Below are positions 1 to 11,900 of a stretch of 64,000 nucleotides of DNA, one piece after another. This DNA comes from Holothuria scabra (Eukaryota; Echinodermata; Holothuroidea; Aspidochirotida; Holothuriidae). The notes beneath the pieces are model-generated. The model made no database searches, had not been told where the DNA came from, and saw only the letters and a list, made by a program, of their open reading frames with translations. The stretch lies in assembly GCA_037179385.1 (NCBI GenBank), contig CM074179.1, positions 32,431,903-32,495,902 of the forward strand, given 5' to 3'. The position numbers and the translations under genes are program-made. Positions within the stretch are counted from its first letter, which is position 1. The number at the start of each line of letters is the position of its first letter.

Positions 1-60
<60 letters not shown>
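1..60. repeat. (TA)n microsatellite
   Basis: Sixty bases of uninterrupted TA dinucleotide, cut by the left edge of the window, so its full length is unknown. It has no coding content. Confidence 0.98.
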
Positions 61-61
<1 letters not shown>

Positions 62-359
62 CGAACAGTGGAGTTCCCATCTTCACAGGATGTACTAAGC
101 TGGCTGACTGAGATGGGGATGATGTCACCATGGCTACTTCATACCATAGTGCCGTGGGAGACATCCAAGGGTTGGGTTTATACCCCAAGCTTTTTGGGAA
201 CGTTCTATAGACTTTCACGGTTTTTTCGCACAGTTATGTTTCCTAGTTAAAGCTAACTCAAATCCCAGTACTTCAACCAAAATTTGTGTTAGTTAAACCA
301 GGATTTGCATTAGTTTAACCAGGATTTCGTGAAATTTTAACCAGGTATATGTTTGATTA
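61..359. other. Non-coding stretch with AACCAGGATTT near-repeats
   Basis: No exon is recognisable. Between about 276 and 345 the motif AACCA(G)GATTT recurs three times, suggesting a short degenerate tandem repeat. The right end supplies the GTTTGATT target site of the following hAT-like element. Confidence 0.5.
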
Positions 360-2692
360 CAGGGGTGGCGCCAGGATTTGCCAGACAGGGGGCCAGCATT
401 TTAAGACCCCGAAAAAGGCTATGAGTTAGTCACGGTGGGACGCGACTTGGCAGAATTTGAGGCGCGCGTAGCGCGTCTAAATTTTTGACTTTCTTTTTAA
501 CAAATACTACAAAATCTGGAGTTTATTTTGAGGAAAATTTGAAATTTTTGAAAAAGGTTTGGCTTTCATAAGGACCATTAAAAATTTGGGGTGTTTATTG
601 AAGAATCTGTCCTTCATATGGTCAAAACAAAAACGTTATTTAGGCGACAGATGAAATTCTTTTGGGTTTATGCATTTAATCGTACTAGGCCTACGTTTTA
701 AGGCTTTTAGACGAGACTGGAAGTTTTCCCGAAAAGTTTTCCTTTTTTTTTGAACGAAGATTTGAAAATTAAGAGCTTATTATAGTGGAGAAGTTTTGAA
801 ATTTAATGAAAGAAATTTTGGTTTTTGGTAAGGGTATAATGAAAAATTTAGGTTTTCATTAAGTGATATGACTTTCAAGAGCAAAATTAGGTAGAATGTC
901 AGGGTGGTTAACAGAGTTGACTTTGGTTATTTATTTTACGGGGTATCCATCAAAATTGGAAAATTTTGCCACTTTTAACAATCTGAAGCTTATTTCGGAG
1001 AAAAATTTGCAAGTTTATGACAGATTTGGGAAAAATCAAGTAGGAGGTGATCTGTACTTTTGTTGGAGTTAATGAATATCATCTTGCAGATTAAGGCCCT
1101 CGGACCATATTGGAAGATTTTCCCGCGGAAAAAGTTTGGCTTTCCATGTATTTGAAGTTTTATATTATATATATTGACATAGGCGTACGAGAGTGTTTCA
1201 GTTTGGGAGGGGCAGAATTGTCTTTTTTGTCCGAAAAATGTAATCCTACCCGAAATACTAAGTAGAGGGCACAGAATTTTTTGAAAATTTAGACAGCAGG
1301 AAATGGCATTTTTCAGGCTTACTAGAAAGATAGCAGTCATTATTTGAGATTTCTTTTGCAATAAAATTGCCATAATATTGCCCCAAAACGAAGAATAATT
1401 TGCAAGCATGCATTGTTCTGTTAAGTAATCTGTTAAACCAAAACACTATCTAAGCGTAGCGCCACCTCAATTGGCGCGGAGAGTACAGAATAATGTTAAA
1501 AAATCTGACTCCTCAGACAGCCGGAGATGGCATTTCCCAGACTTGTAACTAGAAATGAAGCAGACCTTATTTGAGCTTTCCTTTTATGAAATTTTCACTT
1601 CAATAGAAAAAATCCAACTTTCTAAGTGATCAGAAAATTACCAGATAAAAGGTACTGCTACAATTAGATGTAATTGTCTTGTGTCCTTTCTGGGGAAAAC
1701 TATGCAACGGAATTGGAAACATACTCATGTTTTGACTCTATATGAGTCTTCGTTCTATTCAATTGCATGGTCCACTAAACAGATAAAATTTTCTACGTGA
1801 CTGCCCGAACTCCAGAGTTTAATGATTCTACTTCCAACGTATTTGAAAATATGTCACGTTACAAGGTGGCTTCAAATGAAGTTTCAGTCAGACTTATGGG
1901 GAGACATTCTCACACTGGTGTTTATCATCACGTGTAGCTGAAAACGGCCTGGCCGGATTTTCAGTACCGTTGCTAGAATTCGTCTGTCGGGGCAGGCCAG
2001 ATGGCAGACCATTGGGCATTGCATGCACATGATCAACCCCTGGTCCGTTTTTGTAAGGAAAATTCGGAATTGTGAGTTTCCTTGAAGAATAATTATGGTC
2101 TTCTAGTTAGCAAAATCAAGAAGATCGTCTGGGTGACTGAAGTTTAACAGGCTGTATATGAAGGGTCCTCGACGAAATTTTATTTTCTCGACAACAGGGG
2201 GCAGCCTTCCCCGACGGGGCATGACCTTGCACGCACGGATTGAATATGGGATGAAGGATAAAAGAGCTAGTAAGAAGTGATTAAAAACCGATTCAGGTAT
2301 GCATTAAAATAACGTTACAAAAGAAAAAAAATAGTTCAAGGTCATCCATTCAGTAACTTCAGTCCTTCAGTTTTTCATTTTTAGGCCTCCCCGAAAGAAA
2401 TGCCGTCCTTACTTGACGGGGGGGGGGGGGGGGGAGATAGGACAAGGTACATGGAATGAGGTATATCAGAGCTAACAAGAAGTGATTGGAAATCGATTCC
2501 GACATGTATTAAAATAGCATTACACAACAAAAAATGTGTTCAAAATCACCCATCCAGTAACTATCCAGTATCTATTTTTTATCATTTTAGGCCTCCCCGA
2601 AGAAACCGCCGACCTTTCCCGACGGGAGGGGGGAAGTGTTCCCCGACGGGGGGGGGGGGCATGCCCTCGGCCCCCCGCTGGCTCCACCCCTG
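360..2692. mobile_element. hAT-like non-autonomous DNA transposon, about 2.3 kb
   Basis: The ends are terminal inverted repeats: CAGGGGTGGCGCCAG on the left and the complement of CAGGGGTGGAGCCAG on the right, one mismatch in 15. One base outside each end stands an 8-bp direct repeat, GTTTGATT (351-358) and GTTTGAAT (2694-2701), 7 of 8 identical, as expected for hAT-type insertion. The interior has no transposase-like reading frame. It holds G-runs near 2420 and 2650, a tandem repeat of about 205 bp (2200-2660), and a block at about 1450-1620 related to internal repeats of the hAT-like elements at 24971 and 39574. The family assignment is inferred from the ends and target-site length only. Confidence 0.75.
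2205..2660. repeat. Tandem repeat, period about 205 bp, inside the first hAT-like element
   Basis: Two consecutive units share the blocks GAAGTGATT (2274 and 2479), a run ending in TAGGCCTCCCCGAA (2382 and 2588), and a CCGACGGG-rich boundary. A third partial unit follows. The unit boundaries carry long G-runs (2420-2435 and 2650-2659). Confidence 0.75.
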
Positions 2693-2814
2693 CGTTTGAA
2701 TAAATAGAACACCCATCTTGTTTGAATTTAACCCCGGTGTTTAAAGAGTGTACCCGTCTTCAATAGCTTACTATCTACGCTACTGCTTCATATATATTTC
2801 CACCAAATCAAATA

Positions 2815-2910
2815 AAATATTGGCGCACATGTTGTGATTGCGGGAACGCTTTATGTATTCCGACGATTGAAGGATGTACACAGTGTACGTAGACCCCAAA
2901 TCGAATTACC
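2815..2910 (+). repeat. Interspersed repeat family A, partial copy
   Basis: It contains the family core around TCCCGACGATTTGGAGGATG (here TTCCGACGATTGAAGGATG) followed by a CAAATCGAATTACCGAAC block. The same core occurs at about 3815-3880, 44095-44150 and 44998-45060. Function and class are unknown. Confidence 0.6.
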
Positions 2911-3477
2911 GAACTTTCTTATTGCCTCAGTTGTCAGGATGCAATAGCAAACCTTTTTCAGACTGAACAAAAAAAAAATTGTTACCAGTTTTCAGAGTTG
3001 CAACCATGCAGTTACCTAATCTGTAGCCGAATTGAATCATCTGTTGCTGTAAATGTGACTGAGTCGGCCACGAATCACCGTGACTGTTCAATGTCAATGA
3101 GGAAAAATACGATAGCCTACAATTTCTTTATTCATTTCCCTTTTGGGCAATTAGGGAATCGAGCCAAGACAAGTTACAATTAGGCCTACTGTAGTTTTCC
3201 TAAAAGCTGTCATATTCAGTGAACACACTATGGATGTTCTACGACGAATAATAGCCTTTCCTTGTCTCATACCATGAAATGGCAATGTTAATGGCATTTG
3301 ACCACATGCAGGCATGATACCCATTTCCAAAGAACTTTTCAGGCATGAACGCTTATATAAAGTGAAGAACTTGGAATAACATGGAAGTCAGCACAGTTAA
3401 ATTTCGTCAGTATTTTCTCTTTTTAGGCAGTCCCATTTGTTATCTAAAACTATAATTTTACCAGGAGCGAGTTCGTA

Positions 3478-3930
3478 AATTCGTTGTCGTATGGAATGGG
3501 GGACACACCGTGGGATTTACAAACCGAGCGCAGCACATACCGTTGTGTACGGCGTTACCATGTTTCATCATGTGTGCATACAACATTATATGCCTAGCCA
3601 ACTCGAACGAAACTAGCGGTCACCGTCCTACTTTACACGGCAGATTAAAATGCAAATTTCAACACCCAAAAAACAATGCAGACACAATCCAGTGCACAAA
3701 ACCACACTTGAGATCCCTCCTCATGTTACAGATGAATTAATAAACAATTATTCCACGAAATGTCCGTGTAAATTGAAATTTTGGAATACGTTTTGTTGCT
3801 GCGGGATTGGTTTGTTTATCCCGACGATTTGAAGGATGTGCGCTTGTGCATAACCACCAAAACGAATTACCGAGCTCGGCTATTGACCACGCAGCTCTTT
3901 CATTCCCAAACAGTTAACAATATTGAACGA
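3478..3930 (+). repeat. Interspersed repeat family A, long copy
   Basis: About 450 bp, alignable along most of its length with 43797-44160 and, reversed, with 61400-61650. Shared blocks include a GTGGGAT-AAACCGAG stretch near 3509, ATTAAAATGCAAATTT, a CACAAAACCACACTTG stretch near 3697, and the CCCGACGATTT-GAAGGATGTGCGC core. Small open frames inside it are not conserved between copies (stops and indels differ), so it is treated as non-coding repeat. Confidence 0.7.
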
Positions 3931-3989
3931 TATCACGAGTTAAACACAAGTAAAAAGTACAAATATTACACATGAGATGGGATGTTGAA

Positions 3990-4300
3990 AGGCAAGACCG
4001 TCATTCGTCACCTCAAGCTACGATTTTACCGGTAGTCTATGGAAATTCACAATTGGCACAGCTATTTGATTGACAACAAGTTACCGTGACAAAAATGCAG
4101 AGTGGCTCATATGATATATAATGTACTGAGAGTATTGTTTCCACATTAGAACCAATTGTGTGATTACCACGGTGTGATCTGAAGGAAAGAAAAAATGATC
4201 GTGTCTGGATAAGGTTGTCTGGTTGTGGGAAGGGCTAAAAGTAAGATAATTGTAAGAATTGAAACTTTGTAACGCGATGGATAAATGGTTTGAAATTGTA
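3990..4300 (+). repeat. Diverged relic of TTAA MITE family B
   Basis: It retains the family order: CGTCATTCGTCACC, AATTGGCACAGCT-TTTGATTGACA, TACTGAGAGT, GTGTCTGGATAAGG, GGGAAGGGCTAAAAGTAAG. The terminal TTAA-AGGC signature is lost. It abuts gene A exon 3, in antisense relative to that gene. Confidence 0.65.
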
Positions 4301-4306
4301 ATTTAC

Positions 4307-4384
4307 CTGCAATAAAGAGCCGTAATATGGACTGGATCCAGCAGAAATAAACAGACAGTCAAATCCCCCGTACTTGTCACAAGT
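4307..4384 (-). CDS. dhrs4-like: Gene A exon 3, DHRS4-like short-chain dehydrogenase/reductase
   Basis: Read on the minus strand, a pyrimidine-rich acceptor ending CTACAAAG is followed by 78 nt in phase 0 encoding TCDKYGGFDCLFISAG then SSPYYGSLLQ, and a GTAAAT donor. DHRS4 proteins have a matching segment around β4: a GG-(F/I)-D-(C/I)-L core followed by the 'NNAG-type' motif. The motif here is ISAG, with Ser in place of the usual Asn; gene B exon 3 has the same substitution. Exon length and phase equal those of gene B exon 3, and 19 of 26 residues are identical. It follows exon 2 in the same orientation 2.3 kb away. Confidence 0.87.
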
Positions 4385-4422
4385 CTTTGTAGAAAAAGAA
4401 AAAAAGTAGATGAGGCTCACTT

Positions 4423-4695
4423 TTTAACCAATTGGTCCAAGCGAGCCGGTAGTGATATTTCTCCAGTTGTAGTTCTCTGGGGAAAATAAGCTGTAGGAAA
4501 AGGCGATCATTGCGGCTTGTTTTCAATACTCCATTGCTTATGCTGATCGGAAGGGCAGTGGGTTACATTTTAAAAGTCTTTGTTGTGACTTGGCTTGGAG
4601 TTAAACACCAGACAGTCCTGCTGCAAGTCGAATGCTGTACCACTCAGTTGAATAGGCAGTCGGCGGTCACTAAAAGTACCTCAATGGTTTAAGTG
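4423..4695 (-). repeat. tRNA-derived SINE-like copy (family C), degenerate
   Basis: The body has AACCAATTGGTCCAAGCGAG, CCAGTTGTAG, GGCTTGTTTTC and CTCCATTGCTTATG in the order found in the other family C copies. The right end resembles a tRNA read on the minus strand (GTACAGCATTCGACTTGCAG, then a weak B-box). It is strongly diverged and lies in gene A intron 2. Confidence 0.6.
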
Positions 4696-4831
4696 CACTT
4701 ATGTGAAGAGACGTATATGTATTAAAAACTTCCAAAGGGGGAGGGAATTGTAAACTGTAGGGGTATGTCAGGAATAAAGATAGTGCCCAAGGCTGTCAAG
4801 AGAACTACCATGTCACTTAATAAACTTTTAA

Positions 4832-5123
4832 AGGCAGTCATTCGTCACCCCAAACCACAGTTTCAGTATACATATATCAAAACTCTCAATTGGTACAGCT
4901 CTTTGATTGGCATCACATTCAAACAATGCATCATAGCTAAATTACACAGCATGGGCACTGAAAGTGTCTTAATTACACATTATGGACTTGTATGGCCACT
5001 GGCACCATGAAGCAATAAACTAAATTGTGTCTGGATAAAGATGAGTTTTAGATAAATGTGGGAGGGGCTAGAAGTAAGTAGGTTGGGAGAATTGGAACTG
5101 TTTGGAATGATGAAAATATGCCT
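4832..5123 (+). mobile_element. TTAA-flanked MITE, family B (copy 1)
   Basis: A 292-bp element flanked on both sides by TTAA (4828-4831 and 5124-5127), with ends AGGCAGTCATTCGTCACCCC and a complementary AGGC at the right (ATGCCT). It is nearly identical to the copy at 51500-51796, differing mainly by a few substitutions and a short indel near 5005. TTAA target duplication is the hallmark of piggyBac-type (and Kolobok-type) transposases. There is no coding potential. It lies in gene A intron 2. Confidence 0.82.
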
Positions 5124-5127
5124 TTAA

Positions 5128-6396
5128 AGGAATTGAACTATTTCGAAAAATTTTCTGGATTATATAAAGGAAAATCTTTGCTGGATGTGGTCTTTTATGT
5201 GGGTCTCCTAGTGGCTTTAATAGGGATGTTGAAATACGGTGTAACTGTGGGGATGACTTCGAGCTACTTGGTATAATATTAACCGTAAATTTGTATAGTA
5301 TGGTTAAAAAGTTATGAAAATGCCAAATGAGTAGATTGAATATATAGCGGTGACAACGTCACCCTATTGCGGGGTTTGGAGCAGCGAACAATGGGGCTAT
5401 GCCGACGATGACGTAAACAAATAAATGAAGCAAATACGAAGAAATGACCTCAATTCTAACCCATGTGTTGAACTCTCTTTGTCGCCATAAATCATTCGCG
5501 GCAACAGCTGGCCGCACTGGGCATTATTTGTAACAATATAAGTTGACGACAGAATTAGTAATGATATCTATAGATCTACGATCCGTAAGGTAGCCTTACA
5601 GTTATGCAAATTGGTGAAACTGGTGAAGTAATCAAATGTTATCCTTCTATAAAGTTGACAAATAACACAACTAAACGACGTTTTGTAGAAGTTAATTTAG
5701 CCTGGAATTGAGTGAGTGGCTTGAGTTTGCGAGTTCGTTCGTTCGTGAATCAGTGAGGTTCAATCTGTAACGAATATACGAATATAAAACTAATAAATCG
5801 TCAATTAGTCAATTACACCACTTCGCTTCATACATTTTATACATTACATTAAACTGATTAATGAATATTACTGCTTGATGACCTCGCAAAATCATTCTTG
5901 TAAAGTTTCATGGAGTTAATCGAGCCCGAAAATAGTTGCATCTCTTAGTTACTTAAATTACATAAGAGTACCCAGCCCATAGAGAAGGAGGGCGCAAGAC
6001 CAATAATCAATGAATAAAAGCAAAGAGTTAAATACCTACGACGTTGGGCCTTCTGCTCGATCCCCGTAGAAAATGACGTAATTTTCCAGCAACAAACAAA
6101 TGGATATCGTAAGAAAATGGTAAATACAATGGAGATCACTCCTACAGATTACCGTGGCGATGTCGACGTGGCGAAGTTGATAGTGCCTAGGCCACACCTA
6201 GCATCAAATTTCTAGACCCTGTGATACCCAGGGCTGGTTAAATTGTAATTTTATTTATTAATTTCAACTTTGCTTAGAAGAGGGTAAAAACGCGGTTAAC
6301 CAGAGCTTATCTTCCCCGAGGCCCTCAATTACAGAGTGTAAAAAATATATAAAATAAAAAAACGAAATATTAGAAAACTTAAACAAGTCAAAAAAA
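5128..6396. other. Gene A intron 2 sequence without recognisable features
   Basis: AT-rich non-coding DNA. A short GTTC run (GAGTTCGTTCGTTCGTGAATC, near 5731) and scattered direct repeats are all that stand out. Open frames here are short, without splice context or recognisable motifs. Confidence 0.5.
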
Positions 6397-6532
6397 TGTC
6401 AGGTGTTCCCACGTGGGGCCCAACTGGTAAGGCTTCAGTTGTTGAAGCTGGGCGCAGCTGGGCTTCAACTGAGCATCAGCTGGGAAAGGCAAGCCCAGTT
6501 GGGCCCCACGTGGGACGTGGGAATACCTGACA
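6397..6532. repeat. GC-rich hairpin (inverted repeat) in gene A intron 2
   Basis: The left arm 6397-6427 (TGTCAGGTGTTCCCACGTGG, then GGCCCAACTGG) is the complement of the right arm ending at 6532 (TGGGCCCCACGTGGGACGTG, then GGAATACCTGACA), with one substitution and a 7-nt insertion of ACGTCC type in the right arm. The arms are about 31 and 39 nt, with a loop of about 65 nt. It lies 160 bp downstream of gene A exon 2, within AT-rich intron. Confidence 0.85.
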
Positions 6533-6610
6533 AACACGAATGGATCCCAGCTGGGACCCAGCAAGTAGCCCAGCTGGAGCCCAGTCGGGGCCCAACTGGG
6601 CATGTTGACT
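6426..6610. repeat. CAGCTGGG-type minisatellite
   Basis: The motifs CAGCTGGG, CCCAGCTGG and CCCAACTGGG recur at least ten times in 185 bp, partly within and partly to the right of the hairpin at 6397-6532. The local GC content contrasts sharply with the flanks. No gene is recognisable; open frames on both strands are products of the repeat. Confidence 0.7.
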
Positions 6611-6694
6611 AGGGTATGACGACGTGACGTCAATACATCATGGTCTATGTGGAGACCTATATCGAAGATTAAGCAGGACTTTGACAATACTTAC

Positions 6695-6872
6695 GTGCTT
6701 TATTAAACGTGCACGATCTTCTTTATTTATCTGATTTGACGCAATTCCCGATGCTTCAACTCCTTCTTTCTGGAGGTAATCCACGGCGTTATCAACGTTT
6801 TTCTGTCTCCTGCTGCTAACAACAACTTTACATCCTTCTTGTCCCAAACGTTTGGCTGTTGCCAAGCCAATG
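6695..6872 (-). CDS. dhrs4-like: Gene A exon 2, DHRS4-like short-chain dehydrogenase/reductase
   Basis: On the minus strand, the acceptor TTTTGCTTTGAAG is followed by 178 nt: one base finishing the Gly codon begun in exon 1, then 59 codons, then a consensus GTAAGT donor. The product starts IGLATAKRLGQEGCKVVVSS and continues RRQKNVDNAVDYLQ. This is the helix after the cofactor loop, then β2 with the Ser-Arg-Arg pair that in DHRS4 relatives contacts the NADP 2'-phosphate, then the KEG-(V)-EASGI segment and EDR-RLIKH. Length, phases and about nine tenths of residues match gene B exon 2 at 55624-55801. It was called by splice sites rather than by an ATG; the in-frame Met some have used would be internal to the intron. 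Confidence 0.9.
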
Positions 6873-8400
6873 CTTCAAAGCAAAAACGACACGTTCTATT
6901 ATACGCGATGTAACTTTTATATTGCTAAATGGTTTTGTTGCAGTTTTCTTCCCCGACCAATAGCCTTATGCATACTCATGTCATCACATAATTCTCAGTA
7001 AAGACTCGGTATAAATGGTCACATAATCGCTCCCTATATAGTCCTTACTGCTGGTATTTGACGGTTGTGGGTCCTTGACCGGCTCACAGCCGGACAAAAT
7101 TGATTTGCTTCGAATAGCAAAGGTAGAACCTAAAATTTTTATTTACTACCATATCCTTTGCCAAATCTTCCACAACTATTGCAACTATTTTTTGATGACT
7201 TGAAACCGCTGAAAAGGTCCAAAAATTTGGAATAAAAACATCAACTTTGCAGATTACTGAAGCCTTCGAAATTGTGTTTATTAGAATATTGTGAAGTCCC
7301 TAAGCTCATTTGGTCTTTGCCGTTGGCATAAGTCCCTATGGTAATTTTACCGTGCAAGGTATCTACACTGACGCAACAGTTACACCAATTAGCATACTAC
7401 TGCTCTCTTAATTTTTGAGATTGAAATTAGCGATCATTAAAAATTTATAACCTATTTTTTAAAATGGTCCCTCATTTCACTCTTTTAGAATGATTTCAGT
7501 CAAATGAATTAAGAGAGTGTAAACAAAGACTGCCATAGTAACATAACTGGTTACTAATTTCATTCTAAAGTTTTGACCCTTCCCAGAAGATTTCAGTTAC
7601 CAGAGAGTGTTTTGTGCATTAGAATAGTTATGGCATTGAATCAGCGACTTAGGTTGAAAATTTGCTGTTGGAATGAAATTAATTTAAACGGTTAAAATGA
7701 CCACCGATCATCCCGCTGATTTGAAGAGTTGGAGGAAGGAATGTGTATAGTGAGTCTAGCAAACGAACACGGTCCTTTACTGAGGATTAGTCCGCACAAG
7801 CAGAGAGTGGGTACCAAAACTTATCATTGCAGCTATCACCAACAGATACAACACTGAGGGATAGGATTTTGTATTAAAGGGGGCTTGGTATATAATGGAA
7901 GGGGATCATCAAGAAGTCATGTAGGACCCTTTTAAACAAACTTAGTACACTATAATACGAAATTGCAAGATGCCTTTATATCGCCTCGGCATTTACCATG
8001 CATGTTATTTCTCGGTAGCCAGACCTCATAGGGTGTGATATTTGTCATGAAAGAATATCAACACATTTATAAAGAGGGCCGCATGCGTAAAGGCCATAGT
8101 ATTAAACGTTATATAAACTCTTAAACTGTATTGCTACTTAAATAACGGTACCCAAATAGTATGACGAATGCGCCCGCAGAGTGCTGAAATATGACACTAG
8201 GCTTATATTCCCATGCCAAAACTTGTATTTAGGATCTGCATTGTGACAGTTTTAATTCCACAGTAATACTTGCCCGTCTGTACATCGAAAAGGGAGTGTC
8301 GGTCGTATCTCATGAATAGTGCACACCATTTAAATTTTGTGCTATGCTTCTCCGGGAGTTGTTATTGATAGCAACAGTAAAGGACAGATCAGGTAATTTC
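6873..8400. other. Gene A intron 1, 3' part, no recognisable features
   Basis: Intronic AT-rich sequence. No splice-flanked frame, repeat family member or hairpin of note was recognised. Confidence 0.5.
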
Positions 8401-8945
8401 TTAAAGACACTGTATCGTGGAGCGAAACGGGGGCGGCAGCATCTTTTTAGAATTGTTCTTTTCTCCTTCGCGCATCAAAAACTGTTACAGCGCCATTACC
8501 CTCCTTAGCCGTGAAAAATGTTCGTGCAATCGACGGAGGGAAGTTGAAGCATGGAAGTAGTAGACGGTACTCATTCGGGTGATGTGGATTTCTGCAAGAC
8601 ATTTGCAAATACCACATACCACGAACAATCGTCGGCAATAACAAGAGAAGTCGGCGAGGGCAACTTTTCTCAAAATTAACATGAGATTGACGGCACGACA
8701 TCCAAGGAACGCTTTATCAGCTTTAATTAACGAGTAATTTGTGATGTTTAAAGCTGCGAGAAGGTAAGGAAAAGAGATAAGAACAAATACGATGGCAATT
8801 AGTAGACATTGACAGTAATTCTGCGAAAAATCCTTCGCTTGGCGATGTGTAGTAGTACTTACGTGTATATGCAATACAAAATTGAACAAGGGAGAAATTT
8901 TCCCAAGATTATGGGCACAAATTCCCAAGGTCCGATACAATACAG
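8401..8945 (+). repeat. Dispersed repeat related to 33040-33346
   Basis: The left boundary TTAAAGACACTGTATCGTGG followed by AGCGAAACGGGGGCG is matched in reverse at 33308-33343. Near the right end a pair of TTCCCAAG motifs (8900-8930) resembles the paired motif at 33050-33082. The interior is poorly conserved. Long minus-strand open frames cross it, but none has recognisable domains. Confidence 0.45.
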
Positions 8946-11900
8946 AAAGAAACAAATTCAACTTCCATCACGTTGCATGTGGATCCTTGTTATTTTATTG
9001 AGTGTATAATTAATGCTACAGTAGTTTCTACCGGGATACACCTTCAAATTAAGGCTGATATATCTTAAACAGCTGTGAAAGGGACAAATCTTTAGTCATT
9101 GCCAGTATGAAATTGCTTCAAGCACAACACTCTTTGTCCTACAATTGAGTTACATAGTGTTATAGTAAAATATATCCCACAATTAGAAAGACTTGTGTGA
9201 ACTGACAGATTTCAGACTACACTGTGATCACATATCATGGCCTACCTAGCTCGACAATTGGCTTTTCACCCCCTAAATTAGGACAAAATCAAAAAAAGAC
9301 TAGTTGTGTGGTGCACAAAAGTTTAGGGAGGGTTTGCTTGATGAAAGCATTATATACAGTATGATTAGAAATAAATTGGACTGACCATGTTCAAAGGATA
9401 AGAATGCTATCCAACCAGCTCAGTACTGTTGTAATAATGCCAACAATTTCCAATGAATGCTTAATTGACATGTGACAGCAAATTGCATCTAGGGATAGTC
9501 TTGCCATGATGGTTGTCTGAAACAGTCCTTCCACACCCAACCTCAGGAGAACTTAGTTTACTAGACCAAAGATTTTAAGACTTTTCAGGGTGCTTGCTAT
9601 AATCCATTACCTAAGCTCATTTTAAAACATCAGGGTATTAAATAGCCCTCAAACAGGTCTATGTGGTCAGTTAAATGGCCTAATGAAATTCTCTACATGT
9701 AACAGAATACACATGCAGCCCTGTTAACTAGGGAATGGGGGTGGCAATTAGAACTTCTCTCCACTGATACCCAAAGTGTAACTGAACATAAGTCTATCAA
9801 TCATTTAAAGCCCCCCCCCCCCCTTACCCTCCAAATTAGAAAAAAAAGGTTCTAGCTACCCCACATGACAAAGTTTCTTGTAAAACTATGTTTGCCACTG
9901 CTAGGCTTCTTTAAAGGGTGAATCTCTTCATTCAAGATGGTTCCAGCCAGTTCTGGTAAAATCGCTAACATCTTTAGCTCCTCAAAAAGCACACAAACTT
10001 TTGTTGCTAAGAGACTAACCCTGTCAAGTAGCTGTCATGTTTAATAAAACAGAACAATTGCAGTGCATGCAACTGCCTGTTGTAATGAAAGCATTAGCTC
10101 CCTAGTGCTTCTTCTGAATTGGTCAATGGAAGAGCAGTCACTTATTACAAAGGTTACTCTCTCATAACTAATCCACATGAGTATCCATATTTTTTGAAAC
10201 AGATTCCCTTCACAAGCTAGCGTACATCTCTCATGTTTCATATGCTAACTATTTTGCATTTTAATTAACATCATATGAAATAAACATCATATTAATCCAG
10301 GCCTGTGTCAGTCATGTAACAGCTCAGTAGCCTCTGCCTGTCACAAGAATCTTCAGTATGGCTATATGTACATAGCATGAAGTAAATTAAAATATCATAC
10401 CAGAGTAATCTAACCTTCGAGAGTACAACATTTTCAACAGTTTACTCAAACTAAAAGGTTGTTACTACATGTGACATATAACTTATTTATATTATGCTGT
10501 TCTTTGTATCCTTCAAGGCACTAGCACTACAGGAACTGCATCAACTTTCTGGAAAAAAATCACCTACAATACCTACTCTATGGCAGAACTCATGCATGGG
10601 AACCTACCATTATCTTCTTGTTAGGCTGGAAGGAAAATTGATGTCTTCTCTTTAAAGAAGGAAGTGCAGGCCAGGTCTGTATGGTGGCTTTGAGAACTAC
10701 ATCTCCACTGCAAGCTGATTGCCTAGAGAATTCAACTATTCAAACTTGCTTCGTATGACTGTCAATATTTACTTAATACAATATTTCGAGACTGGGGAAG
10801 ACGGCCGGTGTCATCATGTTAGGATACAGTGACAGGAGTGCAAGTATAGGAGTGGAAAGGCCACCCAGAAGTACATTGAGATGGGAATTTCATGTCATGA
10901 TATCAGTGACAAAAAATGAACTTGTAGACCCAAACTATGATGCAAGATATATCATGAAAGTTGCATGAAAGCCTCGGATTCCTACATTTTAAAAACTTCA
11001 TTTTCAAAGATGGTAGTAGTTTTCATATCACTTGAAATATAAACTTTTTTTTAGAAAAAAAAACAAGTTTTTGTATCATTTTTGAAGTGAATTTATAACA
11101 ACATGCAAAATAGAAGAGTTATGTTTTGTTTGGGAATTAATCATAGTGTCTACTATTGTAAAAAAAGAAGTGCTTTCCACTGTCATGCTTGTTGATCAAG
11201 AAATGTATTATGGCATGTTGATGGGAAATTTTAAGTGTAAAACAATAAAGTGAAACAGCTGGTACAAGATTCCAGTAAGAATTCGGTACTCTACCTGATT
11301 TTCATCTTTTCTTTTATGTAATATTTCTGTCAATTGACTTTTTAGGAGTTCCAGTAATTATTATAATTTTGTCAAAAATCATTTAATATTACTATGAGAT
11401 ATGAGTGAATTACATATTTCCTATACCTTTACATATATGTCTTGAAGACTAGTTGGGTCAGGCTATTCACTTACAGAGGTAGATAAGAAAAATGATGGGG
11501 TATTTACAGGATGTAGAGGAATCTATTTCCAGTGGTTTACAGCAGTTATGGTAGTGTTGTAAATTGCATTCACTGGAGCAAGGACCTGTAGCACAGATGT
11601 ATAGCCTACCTACCATTTCTTTTGAATGAGCATAACAGTGGCTGTTTTGATGATTTTGAGTTTGCAATAAATGAGCTGTTCATTCTCATATACAATCTAG
11701 CATGCACCTAGCGTATTTTATTAGCATTCTGGACCAAAATGGGGGGGGGGAGGAGAGGAGGAGGGGGAGAAAGGAGGAGGTGATACTTACCATACACACT
11801 GTCCTGCAGGGTGAAAGGCTGACAAGAACTAGTCCACCTCCTTTTTGAAATTTACAAATCCATCCATAGAAAATATATGGTCAAACTTTCAATAGATCAC

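Noticed and set aside
990..1409. 139-codon minus-strand open frame
   Set aside because: Lies within the non-autonomous hAT-like element, low-complexity composition, no transposase motif.
3510..3975. Chain of overlapping small plus-strand frames
   Set aside because: They fall in repeat family A; the frames are broken in the other copies.
1..4306. Gene A exons 4 and 5
   Set aside because: No minus-strand sequence resembling the 24-nt or 71-nt exons of gene B was found by eye. A diverged version could have been missed.
8485..8961. 158-codon minus-strand open frame, hydrophobic, superficially like a membrane receptor fragment
   Set aside because: No recognisable receptor motif. It overlaps a dispersed repeat and runs with a second open frame on the same strand, and no consistent splice boundaries were found.
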